DNA of 64,000 bases, taken from assembly GCF_014196745.1 (NCBI RefSeq), contig NZ_JACIEH010000006.1:118054-182053 (forward strand). Direction: 5' to 3'. Each line of letters starts with the position of its first letter. The first letter of the stretch is position 1. Of the stretch, positions 32,612-41,917 are shown one piece after another. Made by a program: the position numbers and the translations under genes. The notes beneath the pieces are model-generated. The model worked only from the letters and a program-made list of their open reading frames with translations. It did no database searches and was not told the DNA's origin. This stretch comes from Sphingomonas kyeonggiensis (GTDB taxonomy: Bacteria; Pseudomonadota; Alphaproteobacteria; Sphingomonadales; Sphingomonadaceae).

Positions 32612-35362
32612 ATGTCCAACCGCTTCGACAACGTCCCGAACCGCCGCGCGCTGATCGACCGGCGTGGCGTTGCCGAGCGGCTGCACGCGCTCCAGGCCAA
32701 GGACAGCGCGAAGCTGCGCGCCGCGGGCACCAGGGAGCTGCAGGCCGCGCTCGATGCCGGCCGCGCCGAGATCGCCCGCCGCCTTGCCGAGCATCCCTCG
32801 CGCGGGCACGAGATCGCCGCGTCGGGCGCCTTCCTGATCGACCAGCTGCTCCGTTTGCTCTGGGACTTCACCGTCGAGCGGCTTCATCCCAACCCCAATC
32901 CCAGCGCCGCCGAGCGCATGGTGCTGATCGCGGTCGGCGGATACGGCCGGGGCGAGATGGCGCCGCACTCCGATATCGATATCGGCTTCATCACCCCGTG
33001 GAAGGTCACCGGCTGGTGCGAGCAGGTCATCGAATCGATGCTCTATTCGCTGTGGGACATGCAGCTGAAGGTCGGCCATTCGTCGCGCTCGCTCGACGAC
33101 ATGGTCCGCCAGGCCAAGGCCGATGTAACGGTACGCACCGCGCTGCTCGAGGCGCGCTATGTCTGGGGCGATACCGCGCTCTATGACGAGGCCGCCGCGC
33201 GCTTCAAGGCGGAGGTCCAGGCCGATACCGCGCGCGCCTTCATCGCCGACAAGCTCGCCGAGCGCGAGGCGCGGCACAAGCGGATGGGCGACAGCCGCTA
33301 TGTCGTCGAGCCCAATATCAAGGAAGGCAAGGGCGGGCTGCGCGACCTGCACACGCTCTTCTGGATCGGCAAATATGCGTACAATGTTCGCGAGACCGCC
33401 GAGCTGGTCGAGAAGGGGCTGCTCACCAAGCTCGAATATCGCCAGTTCCGTCGCGCCGAGAATTTCCTCTGGGCGGTGCGCTGCCATCTCCATCTGATCA
33501 CCGGCCGTGCCGAGGACCGGCTGACCTTCGACGTCCAGCGCGAGATCGCCGAGCGGATGCGCTATGCCGATCGCCCGGGCATGTCGAAGGTCGAGCGCTT
33601 CATGCGCTTCTACTTCCTCCAGGCGAAGGGCGTGGGCGATCTCACCGGCGTGTTCCTCGCGCATCTGGACGAGAAGTTCGCGGCGCGCGGTTCGCGCTTC
33701 GGCTTTCCCCAGCTCTGGCGGCGGCCGCGCAAGCTCAAGGGCTTCACCCTCGACCGCGGCCGGCTGGCGATCCCGCGCGACGATTATTTCCGTGAAGACC
33801 CGGTCCGCCTGATCGAGCTGTTTCAGCTCGCCGATCTCCACAAGCTCGAGGTCCACCCGCTGGCGATGCGCGTCGCCGCGCGGGACGCCAAGCTGGTCGA
33901 CGATGTCCGCGACGATCCCCGCGCCAACGCGCTGTTCCTCGACGTGCTGACCTCCCCGCGCGATCCCGAGACGGTGCTGCGCTGGATGAACGAGGCGGGG
34001 GTGTTCGGCCGCTTCGTGCCCGACTTCGGCCGGGTCGTCGCGCAGATGCAGTTCGACATGTATCACCACTATACGGTGGACGAGCATTCGATCCGGGCGA
34101 TCGGCCTGCTAAGCCAGATCGAGAAGGGCGAACTGCGCGACGATCATCCGCTCGGCACCAGCATCTTCAAGCAGATCGCCCAGCGTCGCGCGCTCTATGT
34201 CGCGGTGCTGCTCCATGACATCGCCAAGGGGCGCGGCGGCGATCACTCGATCCTGGGCGCCGAAGTCGCCGAGCGGCTCTGCCCGCGGCTCGGCATGAGC
34301 CCGGCCGAGACCGAGGCGGTCGCCTGGCTGGTGCGCTGGCACTTGATCATGTCCGCCACCGCCTTCAAGCGGGACCTGTCGGACTTCAAGACGATCCTCG
34401 ATTTCGCCGGCCAGGTGCAGAGCCCCGAGCGGCTGCGCATGCTGCTGCTGCTGACCATCGTCGATATCCGCGCGGTGGGGCCGGGCGTGTGGAACGGCTG
34501 GAAGCGCCAGCTGCTCGCCGATCTCTATGACGGCACCGAGGAAGTGCTCCGCCTCGGCCACAAGCAGCGCGGGCGGACCGAGCGGATCGCGGCCAAGCAG
34601 GAGGAGCTGGCCCAGCTGCTCCGCTGGGACGAGCCGCGCATGGCCGCGTTCAAGAAGCGGATGACCGAGAGCTACTGGATCGCCGAGCCGGCCGACGTGC
34701 TCGAGCGCAACGCCAAGCAGATCGATGCGGCGGGCGATGCCCAGCTGTCGGTGGAGGCGCAGGTCTATCCCGAGCGCGGTGCGACGCTGGTGACGGTCTA
34801 TGCCGCCGACCATCCCGGCCTGTTCTACCGCATCGCCGGCGCGATCCATGTCGCGGGCGGCAACATCATCGACGCGCGCATCCACACCACGCGCGACGGC
34901 ATGGCGCTCGACAATTTCCTGATCCAGGATCCCCTGGGGCGGCCTTTCGACGAGGAGGCGCGGCTCAACCGGATCAAGACGACGATCGCCGACGCGCTGG
35001 CCAACCGGGCCAAGCTGCAGGACCGGTTGAAGGCCAAACCGCTGGTCCGCCCGCGTGCGGAAGCCTTTGCGATCGAACCCAATGTGCTGATCGACAACAA
35101 CGCGTCGAACCGCTTCACCGTGGTCGAGATCAACGCGCGCGACCGCCCGGCGCTGCTGTTCCACCTCGCCTATGCGCTGTTCCAGTCGAAGGTGACGATC
35201 CATTCCGCGCATGTCGCCACCTATGGCGAGCGCGCGGTCGATACCTTCTACCTGACCGATCTGATCGGCGATAAGATCGAGGCCGGGTCGCGACTGAAGA
35301 CGATCGAGCGCCGCTTGCTCGAGGCCGCGGCAGGTGACGGGACGGTGGCCGAAGCCGCCTGA
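32612..35362 (+). CDS. glnD: [Protein-PII] uridylyltransferase GlnD
   Basis: The 916-residue enzyme starts at the ATG at 32612 (MSNRFDNVPNRRALIDRRG). The nucleotidyltransferase domain carries VGGYGRGEMAPHSDIDIGF (about residues 109-127). The HD phosphohydrolase domain carries AVLLHDIAKGRGGDHSILG (about 530-548). Two ACT domains at the C-terminus start near LVTVYAADHPGLFYRIAGAI and FTVVEINARDRPALLFHLAYAL. It uridylylates and deuridylylates PII to signal nitrogen status. It is about 10 kb from the nitrate cluster, though not in the same operon. Confidence 0.97.
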   Translation: MSNRFDNVPNRRALIDRRGVAERLHALQAKDSAKLRAAGTRELQAALDAGRAEIARRLAEHPSRGHEIAASGAFLIDQLLRLLWDFTVERLHPNPNPSAAERMVLIAVGGYGRGEMAPHSDIDIGFITPWKVTGWCEQVIESMLYSLWDMQLKVGHSSRSLDDMVRQAKADVTVRTALLEARYVWGDTALYDEAAARFKAEVQADTARAFIADKLAEREARHKRMGDSRYVVEPNIKEGKGGLRDLHTLFWIGKYAYNVRETAELVEKGLLTKLEYRQFRRAENFLWAVRCHLHLITGRAEDRLTFDVQREIAERMRYADRPGMSKVERFMRFYFLQAKGVGDLTGVFLAHLDEKFAARGSRFGFPQLWRRPRKLKGFTLDRGRLAIPRDDYFREDPVRLIELFQLADLHKLEVHPLAMRVAARDAKLVDDVRDDPRANALFLDVLTSPRDPETVLRWMNEAGVFGRFVPDFGRVVAQMQFDMYHHYTVDEHSIRAIGLLSQIEKGELRDDHPLGTSIFKQIAQRRALYVAVLLHDIAKGRGGDHSILGAEVAERLCPRLGMSPAETEAVAWLVRWHLIMSATAFKRDLSDFKTILDFAGQVQSPERLRMLLLLTIVDIRAVGPGVWNGWKRQLLADLYDGTEEVLRLGHKQRGRTERIAAKQEELAQLLRWDEPRMAAFKKRMTESYWIAEPADVLERNAKQIDAAGDAQLSVEAQVYPERGATLVTVYAADHPGLFYRIAGAIHVAGGNIIDARIHTTRDGMALDNFLIQDPLGRPFDEEARLNRIKTTIADALANRAKLQDRLKAKPLVRPRAEAFAIEPNVLIDNNASNRFTVVEINARDRPALLFHLAYALFQSKVTIHSAHVATYGERAVDTFYLTDLIGDKIEAGSRLKTIERRLLEAAAGDGTVAEAA

Positions 35363-35378
35363 CGAAAGGGGATCGACG

Positions 35379-35762
35379 ATGCCGGTTGTGGGATTTGGTG
35401 GCTTCTTCTTCCGGGCGCAGGATCCCGAGGGGCTCAAGGCCTGGTATGGCGAAGTGCTTGGCGTCGGCGGCGGGTTCGGCGCGGACGAGAGCGGCCAGTC
35501 CAGCCCCTGGTTCTGGCATCCCGAACCCGGCGGAGTCGTGTTCGAGCCCTTCAAGGCATCGACCGACTATTTCGCGCCGGACAAGAGCTATATGCTCAAC
35601 TTCCGCGTCCGCGATCTCGACAGCCTGCTCGAGCAGCTCAACGCCCGCGGCATCGAGATCACCACCAAGGACGAATGGGACACGCCCGAGACCGGTCGCT
35701 TCGCGCGGATTCACGATCCCGAGGGCAACCCTATCGAATTGTGGGAGCCGCCGGCGGCGTGA
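35379..35762 (+). CDS. VOC-superfamily (glyoxalase-like) protein
   Basis: The 127-residue protein starts at the ATG at 35379 (MPVVGFGGFFFRAQDPEGLKAWYGEVLG) and ends with GRFARIHDPEGNPIELWEPP. Metal-ligand positions of the paired beta-alpha-beta folds are present (E in IELWE, H in WFWHPEPG). Substrate unknown. It lies 16 bases after glnD and may be read through from it. Confidence 0.85.
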   Translation: MPVVGFGGFFFRAQDPEGLKAWYGEVLGVGGGFGADESGQSSPWFWHPEPGGVVFEPFKASTDYFAPDKSYMLNFRVRDLDSLLEQLNARGIEITTKDEWDTPETGRFARIHDPEGNPIELWEPPAA

Positions 35763-35775
35763 GCCTATTCCGTTG

Positions 35776-35860
35776 TCCCGGCGAAAGCCGGGATCTCGTG
35801 CGGCCCCTGTCCTGCCGTTCGCGCCATCGCCTGAGATCCCGGCTTTTGCCGGGATGACGG
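35776..35860. repeat. Paired intergenic hairpin repeat
   Basis: Two hairpins, TCCCGGC-GAAA-GCCGGGA (35776-35793) and TCCCGGC-TTTT-GCCGGGA (35837-35854), face each other, and the outer parts (GGATCTCG/GAGATCC) are complementary as well. The stretch is a two-hairpin unit between a VOC gene and the sulfatase stop, and may end transcription from both sides. Confidence 0.55.
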
Positions 35861-35887
35861 GTTGGGACCGGGATGACCGATTGGGGA

Positions 35888-37966
35888 CTACAGGTCGCGC
35901 AGCTCAAGGTGTCGGAGCAGCTTGGCGAGCTTGTCGGCCTCCTGCTGCAACTCCGCCGGCAGCCCGTCGCGGATCGTCGGCGGGGTCACCGCGACCTGCA
36001 CTAGGTTGTGCGCCTCGATCGCGTCGCTGCGCAGGTCGTACATCTCCCATTCCTGCGGCTCGTGGCCGGACGGGTCGAAATAGCGGACCAGCTTGAATTC
36101 CCGGGTGCGCACCGCGCGGACATGGTTGGGCTGCTTCACCGGTCCGCGGCGGAGCGAGACGGGCCCCTTGCCGTCGGTGCCGTGGATCACGCTGTCGACC
36201 ACGTCGAGATAGACGTCGAACTCCTCATAGCTGTGCCGTTCCTGCGCAGTGCGGGAGATCGGCAGTGGCGCGGTGATGTCGTCGTCGGTGATGAACAGCA
36301 CGCCTTCGCGTTCCTGCCCGTCGGGCTCGACGATCGGCGTGGTGGCGACGACGCCCTTGCTGGCTGCGTCGGTGATGATCGCCGACAGGTCGACGCCGGG
36401 CAGGGGCGGCACCGGGCGGCTCAGTGCCAGCTTCTGGCTGATCGCGTGCCGGTCCTCCGCGCCCACACCGGCCAGGCCGAGGATGGTCGGCAGGATGTCG
36501 ATATGGCTGGTCAGCCCGTCATATTGCGCCGGCTCGGGTGCGACGGTGTCGGGCCCCAGATCGCGCCTGCCCTTGGGGAATTGCACCACCACCGGCACGT
36601 GCAGCGCCTCCTGATAGGCGGTGTACCATTTCTCGATCATCATGCCGTGCGCCGCGGCATATTCGCCGTGGTCGGTCAGGAACACGACGATCGTGTTGTC
36701 GGCCTGGCCCGATTGCTCGAGCGCGTCGAGCACGGCGTCGATGTGCTGGTCGACCACCGCGTGCAGCCAGGCGTAGAATTGCAGGAACTGGACGCAGTTC
36801 GCATCGGGCCCGCCCTGATCCTCGGTGGCGAGCTGGAAGGGGATGCAGCTCTTCAGCGATTCCTCCAGTGCCAGCCGCTTGCGGCGCGCGGCGGCCTTTT
36901 CGGGATCGAGGGTTGGGTCGAGGCCCTGTTTCTCCAGCCAGCCCTGGCCGGCGGTGACCAGGCCGTTGACGATGTTGAACCCGCCCTTGGCCGCGAGCGC
37001 GAGGCCGACCTTGTACGCCGCCTCGTGCTGCGCGCTCGGCTTGGTCGAAAGGTCTTCGTTCTGGGTCGGGGAGGCGAAGGCGCATTCCTGGGGGAAGTCG
37101 AGCGGGTTGAGCGGGATCTGCATCGATCCGGCGATCGGGGCGGGCGTCTTCTGGTGCTTGCCGGGAATTGTCAGCGGTCCGAAGATCGACTGGGTGCCGC
37201 GCGCGCCATCCCCCGGCAATGCCTGGGCGATCACGCCTGGATAGGTCGCGATGTCGTGCGGGTTGGTGAAGGATACGACCGCGAACCAGGGCGGGATGCT
37301 GTTCACGTCCGGGCCGGTCGAGGCTGGGTCCTGCACCGCCATCTCGGCCGAGACGCGGTTGTAGTTGAGCGCCAGCCCCTGGCGGCGCAGGAAGCTGCAG
37401 GCGCTGTCGGTGAAGCCGGCGTCGCGGTAGATGCCCAGATTGTTGGGCTGGGCGCCGTGCGGCTCGGGATAGCTCTCTTCCCAATTGTCGAAGCCGTAGC
37501 GCTTCAGGCTGTGCTCGGGCGGGTTGGAGACGTGCCACTTGCCGAAATAATGGGTGGAATAGCCCGCCTCGCGCATCCAGCTGCCCAGGGTCGGGATGCC
37601 GTCGGCATCGAGCCAGGGGAAATTGGGCGAATCGCCGTTCTTGAACAGCCCGTCGGTCTGGGTGACGCCGGTGCGGGTGCCGTATTGGCCGGTATAGATC
37701 ACCGCGCGGCTGGGTGTGCAGGCCGATGCCGCGATCGTGTGGTTGCGCAGCACCACGGCGTTCTCGCGCAGGCGCAGCAGCCCGGGGAAATATTCGGCGT
37801 AGCGATTGTGGGTGCCGATCTCGCCCTGGAAGCCGAGTATCTCCTTCAACTCCGCATCGAACCCGGCCTCCGGGCCGTAGCTGAAGCGGGGAAAGCGATA
37901 CTGGTCGCAGGTGATGAGCAGGATGTTCGGACGCGCGGTGGCGTCCCCGGCAGCGCTGGTCGCCAT
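35888..37966 (-). CDS. Sulfatase (formylglycine type)
   Basis: The 692-residue protein has the sulfatase N-terminus (PNILLITCDQYRFP) and the formylglycine motif C-T-P-S-R inside ASACTPSRAVIYTGQYGTRTG. The metal-binding FLTDHGEYAAAHG and the FGKWHVSNPP lysine/histidine blocks follow. There is no signal peptide, so it should stay in the cytoplasm unless the start is upstream. Active-site cysteine needs oxidation by a formylglycine enzyme that is not seen here. It lies beside a GH16 gene on the same strand, suggesting use of a sulfated polysaccharide, but the substrate is only inferred. Confidence 0.88.
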   Translation of the reverse strand: MATSAAGDATARPNILLITCDQYRFPRFSYGPEAGFDAELKEILGFQGEIGTHNRYAEYFPGLLRLRENAVVLRNHTIAASACTPSRAVIYTGQYGTRTGVTQTDGLFKNGDSPNFPWLDADGIPTLGSWMREAGYSTHYFGKWHVSNPPEHSLKRYGFDNWEESYPEPHGAQPNNLGIYRDAGFTDSACSFLRRQGLALNYNRVSAEMAVQDPASTGPDVNSIPPWFAVVSFTNPHDIATYPGVIAQALPGDGARGTQSIFGPLTIPGKHQKTPAPIAGSMQIPLNPLDFPQECAFASPTQNEDLSTKPSAQHEAAYKVGLALAAKGGFNIVNGLVTAGQGWLEKQGLDPTLDPEKAAARRKRLALEESLKSCIPFQLATEDQGGPDANCVQFLQFYAWLHAVVDQHIDAVLDALEQSGQADNTIVVFLTDHGEYAAAHGMMIEKWYTAYQEALHVPVVVQFPKGRRDLGPDTVAPEPAQYDGLTSHIDILPTILGLAGVGAEDRHAISQKLALSRPVPPLPGVDLSAIITDAASKGVVATTPIVEPDGQEREGVLFITDDDITAPLPISRTAQERHSYEEFDVYLDVVDSVIHGTDGKGPVSLRRGPVKQPNHVRAVRTREFKLVRYFDPSGHEPQEWEMYDLRSDAIEAHNLVQVAVTPPTIRDGLPAELQQEADKLAKLLRHLELRDL

Positions 37967-38036
37967 GATTCCCTCTCCCCAAGTCGGGCGGGAGGATGCG
38001 CCCAGGCCGGGCAGGCATCAACGAGGGATGGCACCG

Positions 38037-38912
38037 TTATCGAGGTGTCGGCGCTTGCCATATCCGGACATGGTCGATGTCCATCCGCGCCGGGAAGGCG
38101 GCGGAGTCGATGCCCTTCTGCCCGCCCCAGCCGCCGACGGCGATATTGAGGATCAGATATTGCGGCTTGTCGAACGGCCAGGTGGCGGGATCGCCCTTGT
38201 GGTCGTTGTCGAAGCGCATGAAGGCGCGGCCGTCCCTGCCGATCAGGATGCGGTCGGCGTTCCAGTCGAGCTGGTAGGTGTGGAAGGCGGTGCAGGCATC
38301 CGGGATCAGCGTGTTGGCGCCGCGCTGGGTGTGGGCGACATGGTTGTACGCCTTGGTGTGGATCGTGCCGTGCACCCGGCCGGGATCCCAGCCGACATGC
38401 TCCATGATGTCGATCTCGCCCAGCGCCGGCCAGCCGGCCTTGCCGTCGGTGCCGAGCATCCAGATCGCCGGCCAGATGCCGCGCCCGCAGGGGAGCTTGG
38501 CGCGGACCTCGATGAAGCCATAGGTCCAGGAAGCGGGGGTGACGAGCTTGCCCGAGGCATAGTCCTGCCCGCCGAAATCGGGGCGGCCGGCGAGCCGCTC
38601 CTTGCGCGCCTCGAGGATCAGATGCCCGTTCTCGACGCGGACATTCTCGCGGCGATCGGCGGCGTAATATTGGAGTTCGTTGTTGTACCAGCCCGCCTGG
38701 TTGCGGCTGGTATCGTAGCGCCACTTCGCCGGATCCGGCGCGCCGGCCTTGTCGAATTCGTCGGCCCAGACCTGCCGGTAGCCGGCCGGCACCGCCATCG
38801 GTTCGCTGGTTTCGGACGTCGTGGAGGAGGCGGCAGTGGTTTCCTGTGCCGCCACGGGCAGGGGGAGAGCGGCGAGGGCCGCGATCAGCAGCCCTCGCGC
38901 CTCGTGCCTCAC
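38037..38912 (-). CDS. Glycoside hydrolase family 16 protein
   Basis: The 291-residue protein most likely starts at the GTG at 38912, which overlaps the infC stop by 4 bases. It has a signal peptide (RGLLIAALAALPLPVAAQ). The GH16 catalytic signature is GEIDIMEHVG (E-x-D-x2-E), with RNQAGWYNNELQYY and IWPAIWMLG upstream. GH16 enzymes cut beta-glucans or galactans such as laminarin, agarose or carrageenan. The residues fit a beta-1,3(1,4)-glucanase-like type, but substrate is not proved. It is exported and coupled to infC by the overlap. Confidence 0.88.
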   Translation of the reverse strand: MRHEARGLLIAALAALPLPVAAQETTAASSTTSETSEPMAVPAGYRQVWADEFDKAGAPDPAKWRYDTSRNQAGWYNNELQYYAADRRENVRVENGHLILEARKERLAGRPDFGGQDYASGKLVTPASWTYGFIEVRAKLPCGRGIWPAIWMLGTDGKAGWPALGEIDIMEHVGWDPGRVHGTIHTKAYNHVAHTQRGANTLIPDACTAFHTYQLDWNADRILIGRDGRAFMRFDNDHKGDPATWPFDKPQYLILNIAVGGWGGQKGIDSAAFPARMDIDHVRIWQAPTPR

Positions 38913-39442
38913 TTGGGCGCCAGCACCATCAGCATCTGGCGGCCTTCCATGCGCGGATAGCTCTCGACCTTGGCATCCTCGGCGCAATCCTCCTGGACGC
39001 GCTTGAGCAGGTTCATGCCGAGCTGGCCGTGCGAAAGCTCGCGGCCGCGGAAGCGCAGGGTGATCTTCACCTTGTCGCCTTCGCCGATGAACTTGTGAAC
39101 GGCCTTCATCTTCGTATCATAATCATGATCGTCGATGTTCGGACGCATCTTGATCTCCTTGATCTCCTGCGTCTTCTGGCTCTTGCGGGCGAGGTTCGCC
39201 TTCTTCTGCGCCTCGTACTTGAACTTGCCGACATCGAGGAACTTGGCGACGGGCGGGTCCGCATTGGGGGACACTTCGACCAGGTCGAGCCCATGCTCCT
39301 GCGCCTGCTCGATCGCCTCGCGCGTGTACATCACGCCGAGATTCTCGCCCTCGTGGTCGATCACACGGACCTTGGGCGATTGAATGAATTCGTTAAACCG
39401 CGGACCGTTCATCGGCGGTGCCACCATCGAGCGGCGATTCAT
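38909..39442 (-). CDS. infC: Translation initiation factor IF-3
   Basis: The 177-residue protein starts at the ATG at 39442 (MNRRSMVAPPMNGPRFNEFIQSPKVRVIDHEGENLG), as usual for this family. An upstream frame to 39604 exists but its residues look like leader DNA. Signatures: AIEQAQEHGLDLVEVSPNADPPVAKFLDVGKFKYE, KTQEIKEIKMRPNIDDHDYDTK and KVESYPRMEGRQMLMVLAPK. IF-3 helps select the start codon on the 30S subunit. Confidence 0.96.
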   Translation of the reverse strand: MNRRSMVAPPMNGPRFNEFIQSPKVRVIDHEGENLGVMYTREAIEQAQEHGLDLVEVSPNADPPVAKFLDVGKFKYEAQKKANLARKSQKTQEIKEIKMRPNIDDHDYDTKMKAVHKFIGEGDKVKITLRFRGRELSHGQLGMNLLKRVQEDCAEDAKVESYPRMEGRQMLMVLAPK

Positions 39443-39679
39443 GGGCGGACGTATACGACTTGCTCCTGTTGTTGCAGACTCGGGGTTTGGGCGGCTCAAT
39501 AACGCAGGAAGCTGGACTTCGGTAGTCCGGATGCCAGCGTCTCCGCCGAAATTCCGCGCACTGTGGCGCAGTAACCGCAGATATTGGGTTTCCGGGCGCC
39601 GCATGCAAGCCCGACACGGGCAGGGTTAGCGATCGCTTAGGGCCGATCCGGCATGGAGAGCGGCGAAAGGGGAGAAGGC

Positions 39680-41176
39680 ATGGCGGGGGGCGCCGGGTTG
39701 CAATCGGGCATGGCGAAGGGGTGGGGTCCGGCCTGGGCACTGCCGCTCGGGCTGTTGCTGGCGCTGGTGATCGCCTTTCCGCGCAGTTTCGTCGGTGGCG
39801 GGGGCGACGACTGGTATTATCTCGAGGCGGCGCGCTGCGCGGCCGAGCATGGCTGGTGCGTGCCGACCACCCATTGGGCGGCGCGGTTGCCGCTGGTGCT
39901 GCCGATGGGCGGCACGCTGGCGCTGCTCGGTCCGGCGGCCTGGGTCGTGGCGCTGGTGCCGCTGGCCTATGCCATTGCCGGGCTGGTGCTGTTCGTCGCG
40001 AATGTCGAGCATCGCTTCGGTCGCCTGCAGGGAATGGCGGCGGGAGCGGCGTTCGCACTCACGCCGATCGTGCCGCTCAATAGCCTGATCCCGCTGGTCG
40101 ACCTGCCCGAGTTCGCCTGGACGATGGCGGCATTGCTTGCGCTCCAGCACGGGCTCGATCGCCGGAATGCACGCCTGGCCGCGCTGGCCGGTGCGGCACT
40201 GGCGCTGGGGGTGATGACCCGGACCAGCCTGGTCGCGCTATTTCCGCTGTTCGGCATCGGCTGGCTGTTCCTGGATGCAGGCAGGCGTCGGCTGGCATTG
40301 CCCTTCGCCGCGGCCTTCGGGGCGGTGCTGGCGGCCGAGGCGCTGTTCCACCTGCTCACCGCCGGCGATCCGCTGCTCGGCTGGCACCTGGCCTTCCGCC
40401 ACACGCAGATCGCCACCAGCGAGCTGCCGGCGGGGCTGGACGTGGGGCACAGCCCGCTCTTCAACCTCGAGCTGATCCGGCATTGGCGCCGCGGGATGGG
40501 GATCGAGGTCCATTGGACGGTCGACCCGCTGCTCAACCTGCTCGCCGATCCGCTTTCGGGCCTGACCTGGTGTGGTGCCATCGCGCTGGCGGTGGCGCGG
40601 GTGCGGGACTGGCGACGCGATCGCTGGCTGCCCGGGCTGGCGGTGGCCGCGCTGCTGCATTTCCTCCTGATCACCTATGTGCTGGCCATCGACCCCAAGC
40701 CACGCATGTTCCTGCTGGAGACCGCGACGGCGGGGGCGACGATCGGGGTGCTGGGCGTCGCCGCATGGCGGAGTGGCAGCCGGGTGTTCGTTGCGATCCT
40801 CCTCGCCCTGATCGCCGGGCGCGCATTGCTGATGGGCTATGACCAGACCGATATGGGCCAGGTGCGCCGGGTCGCGGCGGCGTGGCTCGCCGCTGCACCG
40901 CATGGGAGCGTCGCCACCGACGAGTGGACGCGCCGGACCCTTGCGCTGGTGCCTGCGGCACGCAGCCTGCCGCCTGTCGAGGCGGCGCCCGGACGGGATC
41001 GGCTGTATCTGGGGCGGGAAGCCTGTGGGGGCGGCAGGGTGTTGCAGGCGCAGGGCTTCGTGCGCCGGGATCCGGCGGTACTGGCCTGGCTTCGCAGCCG
41101 CCGCGTGCTGCTGGCACCGCAGGCGCCGCTCCGCCTCTGCCTGGTCAGGCCGCCCCGCCATGGCGCAGGTGGATGA
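39680..41176 (+). CDS. Polytopic membrane glycosyltransferase-like protein
   Basis: The 498-residue protein starts at the ATG at 39680 with GGAGAA upstream. It has about ten membrane segments and the acidic pair GGGGDDWYYLEAARC in the first periplasmic loop, as in GT39/ArnT-type enzymes that use lipid-linked sugars. A later loop contains HTQIATSELP. No close family was named. It overlaps the convergent GNAT gene by 32 bases at the 3' end. Confidence 0.65.
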   Translation: MAGGAGLQSGMAKGWGPAWALPLGLLLALVIAFPRSFVGGGGDDWYYLEAARCAAEHGWCVPTTHWAARLPLVLPMGGTLALLGPAAWVVALVPLAYAIAGLVLFVANVEHRFGRLQGMAAGAAFALTPIVPLNSLIPLVDLPEFAWTMAALLALQHGLDRRNARLAALAGAALALGVMTRTSLVALFPLFGIGWLFLDAGRRRLALPFAAAFGAVLAAEALFHLLTAGDPLLGWHLAFRHTQIATSELPAGLDVGHSPLFNLELIRHWRRGMGIEVHWTVDPLLNLLADPLSGLTWCGAIALAVARVRDWRRDRWLPGLAVAALLHFLLITYVLAIDPKPRMFLLETATAGATIGVLGVAAWRSGSRVFVAILLALIAGRALLMGYDQTDMGQVRRVAAAWLAAAPHGSVATDEWTRRTLALVPAARSLPPVEAAPGRDRLYLGREACGGGRVLQAQGFVRRDPAVLAWLRSRRVLLAPQAPLRLCLVRPPRHGAGG

Positions 41177-41591
41177 TCGGATAGGGACGGCCCTGCGGAT
41201 CCCGCTCCGACCGCCCGATCCTCACGAAGCCCCGGGCCTCGTAGAAGGGCAGGGCATTGTCGGCCTGCTCGTTGGCATCGACCCTGGCATCCGGCGACAG
41301 GCTGAGCGCATGCTCGACCAGCGCAGTACCGAAGCCGCGGCCATGGGCGGCGGGATCGACGAACAGGGCGTCGATCATGTCCCCGTCGAGCGCCAGGAAG
41401 CCCTGCACCGTGCCGCCCTCGTCGTCGACCAGCCAGAGCGGGGCGTGGGGCAGGAACTGCTCGGCGACCAGCGTGTCGATCTCGGCGCGATGCTCCGGGC
41501 TGAGGAAGCCATGCGTGGCATCGACCGCGGCACGCCAGATCGCCAGCGCTCGCGGCACATCGGCGTCGTTGCCCAGGCGGATGCGCGGCAT
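41145..41591 (-). CDS. GNAT N-acetyltransferase
   Basis: The 148-residue protein starts at the ATG at 41591 (MPRIRLGNDADVPRALAIWRAAVD). The acetyl-CoA loop is VDPAAHGRGFGTALVEHAL and the C-terminal block ANEQADNALPFYEARGFVRIGRSERD. It is similar to YjaB-type acetyltransferases. The substrate is unknown. The start shares a base with the stop of the YnfA-family gene, so the two are linked. Confidence 0.9.
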   Translation of the reverse strand: MPRIRLGNDADVPRALAIWRAAVDATHGFLSPEHRAEIDTLVAEQFLPHAPLWLVDDEGGTVQGFLALDGDMIDALFVDPAAHGRGFGTALVEHALSLSPDARVDANEQADNALPFYEARGFVRIGRSERDPQGRPYPIIHLRHGGAA

Positions 41592-41917
41592 CAGCGGCGT
41601 CCCCAGAGGATGACGAGGCAACCGGCCACCGCCAGCGCCGCCCCGGCCAGGTCCCAGCGGGTGGGCGTCACCCGCTCGACCAGCACCAGCCAGCCGAGCG
41701 AGGCGAGGATGTAGATCCCCCCATAGGCGGCATAGGCCCGCCCGGCCGCATCGGCGCTGCTCAGCGTGAGCAGCCAGGCGAACAAAGCCAGCGAGACGCC
41801 GCCGGGGACCAGCCACCAGGACGATTTGCCCAGCCGCAGCACCGCCCAGAAGGCGAAGCAGCCCGCGATCTCGGCCAGCGCGGCGCCGGCATAGATCGTG
41901 AGCGTTGCCGGGTTCAC
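41591..41917 (-). CDS. ynfA: YnfA/UPF0060 family membrane protein
   Basis: The 108-residue protein has four short membrane helices and the family signatures AEIAGCFAFWAVLRLGKSSWWL, GRAYAAYGGIYILASLGWLVLVERVTPTRWDL. It resembles small multidrug-resistance-like proteins. The stop lies next to the GNAT start and the start overlaps the thrS stop by 4 bases, so all three are one transcript. Confidence 0.93.
   Translation of the reverse strand: MNPATLTIYAGAALAEIAGCFAFWAVLRLGKSSWWLVPGGVSLALFAWLLTLSSADAAGRAYAAYGGIYILASLGWLVLVERVTPTRWDLAGAALAVAGCLVILWGRR

Noticed and set aside
39443..39604. Long N-terminal extension of infC
   Set aside because: Residues before the ATG at 39,442 look like leader DNA. 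IF-3 of normal length starts at MNRRSMVAPP.
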